Assembly: GCA_002373535.1 (NCBI GenBank)
Contig: DFKL01000082.1
Coordinates: forward strand, 1 to 13,742
DNA length: 13,742 nt
From: Prevotellaceae bacterium UBA3646
Lineage (GTDB): Bacteria > Bacteroidota > Bacteroidia > Bacteroidales > Bacteroidaceae
Direction: 5' to 3'
Position 1 is the first letter of the stretch. Each line of letters starts with the position of its first letter. Shown here piece after piece: positions 1 through 6,500 of this stretch. Both the position numbers and the translations under genes were made by a program. The notes beneath the pieces were generated by a model, which was given only the letters and a program-made list of their open reading frames with translations, searched no databases and had not been told where the DNA came from.

Positions 1-110
1 ACTTCATCTTCTTCTCGCCGATATTCAATTTTGCCGATGCCAGTATCTCATGCGGTGTTGCGGCATTGTTCCTGTTCTGTCGTAAATACTATCTGAATAC
101 CACATCCTGA
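1..110 (+). CDS. lspA: Lipoprotein signal peptidase (signal peptidase II), C-terminal end only
   Basis: Reading from base 3, the frame gives about 35 residues ending at TGA 108-110. They include F-N-F-A-D-A-S-I-S, the conserved C-terminal active-site block of LspA (Asn codon at 27, Asp codon at 36-38), followed by a hydrophobic last membrane helix and a short basic tail (C-R-K-Y-Y). LspA is an inner-membrane aspartyl protease that removes the signal peptide from lipidated prolipoproteins, and this Asp is one of its two catalytic residues. The rest of the gene lies outside the window. A DUF4296 lipoprotein gene follows 26 bases later, an order I recall from other Bacteroidales (lspA then DUF4296). 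The fragment is short but the motif is specific. Confidence 0.82.
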   Translation, partial: FIFFSPIFNFADASISCGVAALFLFCRKYYLNTTS

Positions 111-136
111 TTGCTGAAACCTGAATATATTAGTCC

Positions 137-1090
137 GTGAGTCGTGTCCTCCTGATATTGCCACTTGTTGCCGTCTTGCTTGCATCCTGCCGTGACGGGA
201 AGCCTGACGGAGTGCTGTCAGCCGAGGACATGGAAGATTTGCTGGTAGACTACCATTTGGCCGAGGCAATGGCAGAGCAGCAGGCCGGAGACCGTGAGGA
301 GAATACTTACCTGATGGTCGAGGCTGTGCTGAGGAAGCACGATGTCACGCACCAGGAGCTTGATTCATCACTTGTATATTGGTGCCGTAATTCAGAGAAA
401 TTCAAGGATATATATCTGAACGTATATCAACGTCTTGACGCCATGGCGCAGGACCAGGGTGTTGAGCATCAGGAGAAAAATATGTATTCAGACCTCAAGA
501 CCGAGGGTGACACCGCCAATGTCTGGACGCTGAGACCGTATGCCGTGGTCCTGCCCAACGAGCTTGACAATATCTATTCGTTCACGCTTGATGCCGACAC
601 GACATATCATCCCGGAGACAATCTGATGTGGGCTTTCGAGTCTATGTTCCTTTCCTCCTATGGCGCCGACGAGGCGTATGCCCTTATGCAGGTCACGTAT
701 GACAATGACAGCATATCAGGCGTTTCGCAGTGTTTCAGGGGTAACGGACCTCACGAACTGCGTTTCGTCTGTCCGGAAAAATACTCCACACACAGGATAA
801 AGAATATCTCCGGAAATATCTATCTGCCTGTTAGCAAGGATGGCTTTGCATGCCTTGCTCTCAGCAATTTCGTAATGGTACGATACCATAGACTGGCTGG
901 TCCTGTCACGACGGACGATAGTGCAGACCTGTCCGATTCGGTTCTTGTTGCCAAGCCTTCCGGCAAACTGTCCGACGACAGCGCCAGCGTGCGTCTTGCC
1001 CCACATCAGATTCGCGGAGACAACGCCAAGCGTCGTACCATAGAAATTGTCAGGGAGAAGCCGATACGTGTAATACGCAGACGCAGATGA
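137..1090 (+). CDS. DUF4296-family lipoprotein
   Basis: This is a 317-residue putative lipoprotein. It starts with GTG at 137; an in-frame TAG at 131-133 excludes any earlier start. Residues 1-18 form a lipoprotein signal (hydrophobic core, lipobox L-A-S-C with Cys18), so the product should be lipidated and cleaved, fittingly by the LspA encoded just upstream. Residues about 25-105 resemble the DUF4296 domain (acidic, helical, with the D-x-H-L-A-E-A segment). Residues 120-260 look like a beta-rich region of unknown fold. The C-terminus is strongly basic and ends in four arginines, in contrast to the acidic front. The function of the family is unknown to me. Its stop overlaps the start of the next small ORF (ATGA at 1087-1090), which suggests translational coupling. 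The family call is made from memory of the N-terminal pattern. Confidence 0.8.
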   Translation: MSRVLLILPLVAVLLASCRDGKPDGVLSAEDMEDLLVDYHLAEAMAEQQAGDREENTYLMVEAVLRKHDVTHQELDSSLVYWCRNSEKFKDIYLNVYQRLDAMAQDQGVEHQEKNMYSDLKTEGDTANVWTLRPYAVVLPNELDNIYSFTLDADTTYHPGDNLMWAFESMFLSSYGADEAYALMQVTYDNDSISGVSQCFRGNGPHELRFVCPEKYSTHRIKNISGNIYLPVSKDGFACLALSNFVMVRYHRLAGPVTTDDSADLSDSVLVAKPSGKLSDDSASVRLAPHQIRGDNAKRRTIEIVREKPIRVIRRRR

Positions 1091-1248
1091 AGACTGGGTG
1101 GAACAGAATCCGTCTTGCCGACGGCAAAGTGTACGAAGGCCCCGTGGTAGTCGTGACAGACAGCGATGGCGTCATGCTGTCGTGGCATTTTTTACATGGC
1201 GAGGAGGCAATGGTGGAATGGCGTGGAGGCACCTGTTCCGTCAAATAA
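1087..1248 (+). CDS. Small hypothetical protein, translationally coupled
   Basis: This 53-residue ORF starts at the ATG in the ATGA overlap with the DUF4296 stop and ends at TAA 1246-1248. The predicted protein is soluble, with no signal peptide or membrane helix. It reads as a small beta-strand module: N-R-I-R-L-A-D-G-K-V-Y-E-G-P-V-V-V-V-T-D, then D-G-V-M-L-S-W, then E-E-A-M-V-E-W-R-G-G. The alternation of strand-like segments with D-G turns is protein-like rather than random. The four-base overlap argues that it is translated by coupling from the upstream gene. I do not recognise the family. The ORF is short, so chance remains possible. Confidence 0.6.
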   Translation: MKTGWNRIRLADGKVYEGPVVVVTDSDGVMLSWHFLHGEEAMVEWRGGTCSVK

Positions 1249-1291
1249 TGTGACCGTTCGCGCGTGTACATTGTTTATTTACGTCTTTTTC

Positions 1292-1322
1292 TTGTTTTTC
1301 TCGTATATTTTGACTATTTTTG
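1292..1322 (+). promoter_or_regulatory. Bacteroidetes-type promoter for gyrA
   Basis: A -33 element TTG at 1292-1294 is followed after 20 bases by TATTTTTG at 1315-1322, a full match to the Bacteroidetes -7 consensus TAnnTTTG. Transcription should start near 1327-1330, giving an untranslated leader of about 60 bases before the gyrA ATG. The 139-base gap 1249-1387 is AT-rich and contains no other gene I can support. The downstream bases TTTGCACAGAAA (1319-1330) recur exactly in the gapA promoter. Confidence 0.65.
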
Positions 1323-1387
1323 CACAGAAATGACGCCGAAAAAGCGCATGCCGATTTGTGTTGATAAAAACTAAATAGATTATATTA

Positions 1388-3910
1388 ATGGAAGATCGTG
1401 AAAGAATTATCCCGGTTGATATCGAATCGGAGATGAAAAAGAGCTACATCGATTATTCGATGAGTGTGATTGTAGCTCGTGCATTGCCGGATGTGCGTGA
1501 TGGCTTCAAGCCGGTTCACCGTCGTATCCTGTATGGAATGGAAGGACTGGGAAATACACATAACAAGCCTTATAAGAAGAGTGCCCGTATAGTAGGTGAG
1601 GTCTTAGGTAAGTACCATCCGCACGGTGACAGTTCCGTATATGGTGCCCTGGTACGTATGGCTCAGGAGTGGAATATGCGGTATACCTTGATTGACGGAC
1701 AGGGTAATTTCGGTTCGGTTGACGGTGACGGTGCCGCTGCCATGCGTTATACCGAGGCTCGTCTCAGCCGTATGGGCGAGGAGATGATGCAGGATTTGGA
1801 AAAGGAAACGGTGGATATGACCAACAACTTTGACGATACCCTGCAGGAGCCGACGGTAATGCCGACACGTATTCCCAATCTCCTGGTCAACGGTGCCACC
1901 GGTATAGCGGTAGGTATGGCAACGAATATCCCGACTCATAATCTGGGTGAGGTCGTCGATGCCTGTGTCGCCTATGTCGACAATCCTGAGATGGACAGTG
2001 CGGCCCTGATGGACTATGTCAAGGGGCCGGACTTCCCGACAGGTGCCTATATCATGGGCCTTCAGGGGATAAAGGACGCCTATGAGACAGGACGTGGACG
2101 TATTGTCATGCGTGCGAAGGCTGATATTGAAGCAGGAGAACAGCATGACAAGATAGTCATTACGGAGATCCCGTATGGTGTTAACAAGGCACAGCTTATC
2201 GAATATATAGCAGATTTGGTCAAGGAGGGCAAGCTGGATGGCGTTAGCAATGCCAATGACGAGTCAGACCGTGAGGGGATGCGAATAGTCGTTGATGTCA
2301 AGCGCGATGCCAATGCCCGTGTCGTGCTGAACAAACTGTATAAGATGACACCTCTCCAGACCAGCTTCAGCGTCAATGCCATTGCCCTTGTCAAGGGCAG
2401 GCCTCGACTGCTGACGTTACGCGACTGCATCGGAAATTTTGTCGAGCACCGTCATGATGTCGTGATACGCCGTACAATCTTCGACAAGAAGAAGGCTGAG
2501 GAACGTGCCCATATCCTGGACGGTCTGATTATTGCCAGTGACAACATTGAAGAGGTAATAAAGATTATCCGCGCAAGCAAGACTCCGGCCGAGGCGCAGG
2601 GTAACCTGGAGCAGCGTTTCGGACTTGACGAGCTGCAGAGCAAGGCAATCGTAGACATGCGACTGGCTCAGCTGACCAACATGAGACAGCTGGACCTGCA
2701 TAACGAATATGAAGAGTTGCAGAAGAAGATAGCATACTACAACGAGATCCTTACCAACGACGAGACTTGCCGTAAGGTCATCAAGGAAGAGCTGTTGGAG
2801 GTCAAGGCTCAGTATTCTGACGAGCGCAAGACAGTGATTATGCCAAGCGCCGAGGAATTCAATGCCGAAGACTTCTATGCAGACGACGAAGTCGTAGTTA
2901 CCATCAGCCGCATGGGTTACATCAAGCGTACTCCTTTGGCTGAGTTCAAGGCTCAGGGACGCGGAGGTATTGGCTCGAAGGGTTCTGCTACCCGCGACAA
3001 CGACTTCATAGAGCATATCTATACCGGTACGATGCATAACACGATGATGTTCTTTACCAGTCGTGGCCGTTGCTACTGGTTGCGTGTATATGATATTCCA
3101 GAGGGTACAAAGTCAACCAAGGGGCGTGCCATTCAGAACATACTGCAGATTGAGCCCGGTGACAGTATCGAAGCCTGTCTGCTTATACGCAAGCTCCAGG
3201 ATGCAGAATTCTGCAAGAGTCACTACGTAGTATTTGCGACCAGGCAGGGAATGATCAAGAAGACTCGTCTTACGGAGTATAGCCGTCCGCGCGCAAATGG
3301 TGTAAACGCCATTAATATCCGTGAGGAGGACAGGGTTATTGCCGTCAATCTTACAAATGGTACAGATGAGATAGTGGTTGCAAACCGTAACGGCCGTGCC
3401 GTCCGCTTCAACGAAGACCAGGTTCGTGTCATGGGGCGCGTAAGTACAGGTGTACAAAGTATCATCCTGGACGCCGACGATCCGGAGGACGAGGTTATCG
3501 GAATGGCCGTCGTGAACGATCCGGAGAACGAGAACATCCTCGTAATGAGCGACAAGGGCTGGGGCAAATACACAAGTGTTGAAGCCTACAGGAAGACAAG
3601 TCGCCACGCCAAGGGTGTCAAGGCTATGAATCTTACGGATGAAAGTAAACTTATTACTCTTCAGGTTGTCAAAGAAGAGGATGACCTGATGATTATAAAC
3701 AAGAGCGGCATAGCCATTCGCATGCACGTTGACGTTATCAAGGAAACCAAGAACCGTGCAACCCAGGGCACAAAGGTGATAGAACTAAAGAAACGGAATG
3801 ACAGTATAAGTCATGTTTGTGTAGTTCCTCGCAGCGAGGATGAGGTTCATGACGAGCCCGCTCATGACGACGAGAATGACACACAGGATAATTCTGAAAA
3901 TAAGGAATAG
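1388..3910 (+). CDS. gyrA: DNA gyrase subunit A
   Basis: GyrA is the DNA-cleaving subunit of the A2B2 gyrase that introduces negative supercoils. The 840-residue length is normal. Visible features in order: the N-terminal winged-helix/tower region with R-A-L-P-D-V-R-D-G at 31-39; the quinolone-resistance region H-P-H-G-D-S at 77-82; the catalytic tyrosine Tyr121 in A-M-R-Y-T-E-A-R-L; and a C-terminal beta-pinwheel (about 500-800) in which six blade signatures can be read (for example R-M-G-Y-I-K-R-T, R-Q-G-M-I-K-K, N-R-N-G-R-A-V-R-F, N-K-S-G-I-A-I-R-M). The GyrA-box position is Q-G-R-G-G-I-G (523-529), poorer in basic residues than the usual Q-R-R-G-G-K-G. The last 25 or so residues form a very acidic tail. 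The six blades favour GyrA over ParC. Residue 86, the equivalent of E. coli Asp87, is Gly, while Ser82 (E. coli Ser83) is kept. The ATG at 1388 follows a good promoter. It is the first gene of a tightly packed block. Confidence 0.97.
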   Translation: MEDRERIIPVDIESEMKKSYIDYSMSVIVARALPDVRDGFKPVHRRILYGMEGLGNTHNKPYKKSARIVGEVLGKYHPHGDSSVYGALVRMAQEWNMRYTLIDGQGNFGSVDGDGAAAMRYTEARLSRMGEEMMQDLEKETVDMTNNFDDTLQEPTVMPTRIPNLLVNGATGIAVGMATNIPTHNLGEVVDACVAYVDNPEMDSAALMDYVKGPDFPTGAYIMGLQGIKDAYETGRGRIVMRAKADIEAGEQHDKIVITEIPYGVNKAQLIEYIADLVKEGKLDGVSNANDESDREGMRIVVDVKRDANARVVLNKLYKMTPLQTSFSVNAIALVKGRPRLLTLRDCIGNFVEHRHDVVIRRTIFDKKKAEERAHILDGLIIASDNIEEVIKIIRASKTPAEAQGNLEQRFGLDELQSKAIVDMRLAQLTNMRQLDLHNEYEELQKKIAYYNEILTNDETCRKVIKEELLEVKAQYSDERKTVIMPSAEEFNAEDFYADDEVVVTISRMGYIKRTPLAEFKAQGRGGIGSKGSATRDNDFIEHIYTGTMHNTMMFFTSRGRCYWLRVYDIPEGTKSTKGRAIQNILQIEPGDSIEACLLIRKLQDAEFCKSHYVVFATRQGMIKKTRLTEYSRPRANGVNAINIREEDRVIAVNLTNGTDEIVVANRNGRAVRFNEDQVRVMGRVSTGVQSIILDADDPEDEVIGMAVVNDPENENILVMSDKGWGKYTSVEAYRKTSRHAKGVKAMNLTDESKLITLQVVKEEDDLMIINKSGIAIRMHVDVIKETKNRATQGTKVIELKKRNDSISHVCVVPRSEDEVHDEPAHDDENDTQDNSENKE

Positions 3911-3935
3911 AAACAATAACCTTATACCGATAATT

Positions 3936-5333
3936 ATGAAAAAGTTATTATGTTCCATTTTCATGCTTGTACTTGCTACCGGCATGATGGCTCAGACACC
4001 GGAAGAGAAGCTGGCAGCCAAGGCTGCAAAGAAAGAGGCTGCCGCAAGGCAAAAGGCTGCCAACCAATTGGTGTCGACCGTAATTGACCTTGATGCTCAG
4101 CTTCAGGCTTTGAATGCAGAAATACGTGCCGAGGAGGCTAAAGGAGAGTCCAGCAACGACAGGCTGATACTTGAGAATCATGAGAAGATTCATAAGCTCT
4201 GTGTCGAAGGTCTTGACAAGGCAAACGAGGCATTGGCTACCGGATTGGTTCCTGACAAGAAGAAATTTGACGTCTATCGTTCAATGGACGATATGTCTGT
4301 TATAATTATCAACAACCAGTTGCAGTTTTACCAGAACGAAAAAGACAAGTTTGACGTAAACGAGTTTGCTAAAGGCGTATATGGTATTTGTGAAGGTTGT
4401 CACGGTGAGATTACCTATGGTAATAGAAATGATGATATGCAGTTGATGTGTATCAAGAATGCCGAACTGAAGATGGCAAACTCCAACCTGTATCTTGCTT
4501 ATCTGTGTCAGTTCTATATCATGGATAAGAACCTTGAACAGGCTTGTAAGGCTCTTGATGCATATATTGCATATCCGACTACATACCCCGAAGTCGCAGA
4601 GGCCGAAGGCGTCAAGAACCCCAAGGAACCTGTTGCCAAGCATGCGTTCAACGTGTACTATACGGCCGCAAACGAGAAGAACTTTGACATTATGTCCAAG
4701 TACTATGACCTTGCTTTGCAATATGATGATGAAGCAAGTCATAATTTTGTCGTGGGTTCGCGTGCACAGATACTGAAGCAGTCTGGCAAGACGGAAGAAT
4801 GGATTGCCGAACTAAGAAGGATTATTGCCGACAATAGCAATAGTGATGCAGGAGAGAATGCCATGCAGCAGCTGATGTCCTACTACACTCAGAAAGAGGA
4901 TGGTAAGAATGATGTCGATGCGTACACTCGTGAACTGATTGAGAAATACCCTGCCAACAAGACTGCAAACTATTGCCGTGGCTTTGCCATGTATAGCGTA
5001 AAGAACTATCAGGAGGCAATCAAGTATTTCCAGAAGTCTGCCGACATAGATCCCACATTTATAGATGCATTTTACAATTGTGGTTACTGCTGGTATGAAC
5101 TTGGTCTCCAGAAGGCTCGTACTGTCTCAGGAAAGGGTATGAAGTCTCAGGCACAGGTCAATGCTGCCGAGGCAGAAGTAAAGAAGTATTTCAAGAATGC
5201 CCAGCCTTATTTTGAGAAGGTACGCGACGCGCAACCTGAAAATCCTGACCGTTGGGCACGTCCTTTGCAGATTATATATAGAAACACAGGTAATGCAGCA
5301 GCTGCAAAAGAGCTTGAACAATATACCAAATAA
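3936..5333 (+). CDS. Exported tetratricopeptide-repeat protein (first of a tandem pair)
   Basis: The protein is 465 residues long. I start it at the ATG at 3936 because that begins a clear signal peptide (M-K-K-L-L-C-S-I-F-M-L, cleavage expected near M-M-A-Q); the same frame stays open further upstream inside gyrA, but that is not needed. After the signal come a Lys/Ala/Glu-rich segment likely to be coiled coil (about 22-75), a mixed region, and TPR-like helical repeats, clearest at about 340-410 (Y-C-R-G-F-A-M-Y and F-I-D-A-F-Y-N-C-G-Y). A single C-E-G-C-H motif (Cys152, Cys155, His156) is present. It probably acts as a periplasmic or envelope scaffold; no enzymatic domain is visible. It begins 25 bases after gyrA and its stop abuts the start of the next gene, whose C-terminal third is related to its own. 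The specific function is unknown. Confidence 0.85.
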   Translation: MKKLLCSIFMLVLATGMMAQTPEEKLAAKAAKKEAAARQKAANQLVSTVIDLDAQLQALNAEIRAEEAKGESSNDRLILENHEKIHKLCVEGLDKANEALATGLVPDKKKFDVYRSMDDMSVIIINNQLQFYQNEKDKFDVNEFAKGVYGICEGCHGEITYGNRNDDMQLMCIKNAELKMANSNLYLAYLCQFYIMDKNLEQACKALDAYIAYPTTYPEVAEAEGVKNPKEPVAKHAFNVYYTAANEKNFDIMSKYYDLALQYDDEASHNFVVGSRAQILKQSGKTEEWIAELRRIIADNSNSDAGENAMQQLMSYYTQKEDGKNDVDAYTRELIEKYPANKTANYCRGFAMYSVKNYQEAIKYFQKSADIDPTFIDAFYNCGYCWYELGLQKARTVSGKGMKSQAQVNAAEAEVKKYFKNAQPYFEKVRDAQPENPDRWARPLQIIYRNTGNAAAAKELEQYTK

Positions 5334-6485
5334 ATGCGTAGATACGTCCTTGCTCTCATACTGATATTATTTGTTACGGGTCTTCATGCAGCCAGGAAGG
5401 TTACGGTGAAGACCCGTATCAAAGAGGCGTACACGGCGTTGAAGTCTTCCAGTGGTCAGGAAAAGATTGAAAAAATCTTGTTTGACAGCATTTCAAGACC
5501 AGGAGTAGACAATGCCTTGCGTGCTGAGGGATATTACGTATGTGCATTGCTTGAACAAAGCATAAACGAGGACCTTAATCAGAAAGCCTATCTGAAACAG
5601 AAACTTGATACGCTGCGTCTGTTCAAGTCAGTATATATGATGTACGACTATGTGCTTATGTGCGACTCCGTCGATTTTGCAAGACGGTATACAGACAAAG
5701 GTAGGAAGATCTTGGCGCGTCACCGTGCAAATCTTCTTGGTGGCGGCAAGTTTCTGTTGAAAGCAGAAAAGTGGGCAGACGCATATCGCTATTTTGATAT
5801 GTACTTGTCAACGATGACGGACGAAGAGGATTCTGTCCGTGTCCGCCTGTCGTATTGGGCTACATTGTGTGCGATGAACGACAACAAGCCCTATGATGTC
5901 CTGAAATATGTCCGGACATCTATGGACAATGGCCGTAGTGAGGATTGTGCTGTCTTGATGGAATATATGTGTCGTGCCTATGCAGCTGTAGGTGACAGCT
6001 TGCATTGGATTGACAGTATCAAGGAGGGGGTGGGGAAATATCCGAGACATGACTATTTCTTCCTTAATCTTATGGATTGGTATATCCGTCATGACGAGTT
6101 GGACAGCGCCTCGACAGTAACCGATTCTCTAATTGCGGTTGATTCCAAAATTCCGAATTACTGGTTTGCCAAGAGCCTTATTGCCCTGAAAAGACAAAGA
6201 TATACCGAATGTATAAACATGTGCGAGGAGTGTCTGAAACTTGCTCCGGACTATGCAGAGGCATGGTATAACAAGGGTATATCTTTGCTCAACATGACAT
6301 TGAACGAAAAAAACAACCGCAGAGTAACGGAGTTGTACAGGCATGCAGAGAAACCAATGGAAATGGTGCGCAAGCTTCAGCCGCATGCCGTAGACCGATG
6401 GGGTAAGCCTCTTTATAGAATTTACCTGAAATTGAATCGTGGTGAGAAGTTTGAGGAGATAGACCGTCTTCTGACCGCTAACTAA
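5334..6485 (+). CDS. Exported tetratricopeptide-repeat protein (second of a tandem pair)
   Basis: The protein is 383 residues long. Its ATG follows the previous TAA with no gap (TAA 5331-5333, ATG 5334-5336). The N-terminus is a signal peptide (M-R-R-Y-V-L-A-L-I-L-I-L-F, likely cleaved after L-H-A). The body is helical; TPR-type repeats are clearest at about 272-320 (W-F-A-K-S-L-I-A-L and A-E-A-W-Y-N-K-G). The C-terminus aligns by eye with that of the upstream protein: both have A-x-x-x-Y-N-x-G, then H/N-A-x-P, then P-x-x-x-D-R-W-x-x-P-L near the end, so the two look like diverged paralogues. No catalytic motif is seen. The placement before a TPR sensor kinase suggests, as an inference only, an envelope partner of that kinase. 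Confidence 0.83.
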   Translation: MRRYVLALILILFVTGLHAARKVTVKTRIKEAYTALKSSSGQEKIEKILFDSISRPGVDNALRAEGYYVCALLEQSINEDLNQKAYLKQKLDTLRLFKSVYMMYDYVLMCDSVDFARRYTDKGRKILARHRANLLGGGKFLLKAEKWADAYRYFDMYLSTMTDEEDSVRVRLSYWATLCAMNDNKPYDVLKYVRTSMDNGRSEDCAVLMEYMCRAYAAVGDSLHWIDSIKEGVGKYPRHDYFFLNLMDWYIRHDELDSASTVTDSLIAVDSKIPNYWFAKSLIALKRQRYTECINMCEECLKLAPDYAEAWYNKGISLLNMTLNEKNNRRVTELYRHAEKPMEMVRKLQPHAVDRWGKPLYRIYLKLNRGEKFEEIDRLLTAN

Positions 6486-6500
6486 ACACCATACAAGACA

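Noticed and set aside
1330..1374. A 14-codon ORF in the gyrA leader (ATG to TAA), a possible leader peptide
   Set aside because: No signal, no run of regulatory codons and no alternative hairpins seen; at this length it is expected by chance, though it starts at the predicted transcript start.
2417..3037. A 206-residue open frame on the minus strand within gyrA
   Set aside because: The opposite frame is a fully conserved part of GyrA; long antisense frames follow from its codon use. The translation has no recognisable domain.
3113..3727. A 204-residue open frame on the minus strand under the GyrA pinwheel
   Set aside because: Shadow of gyrA for the same reasons; no promoter or family features.
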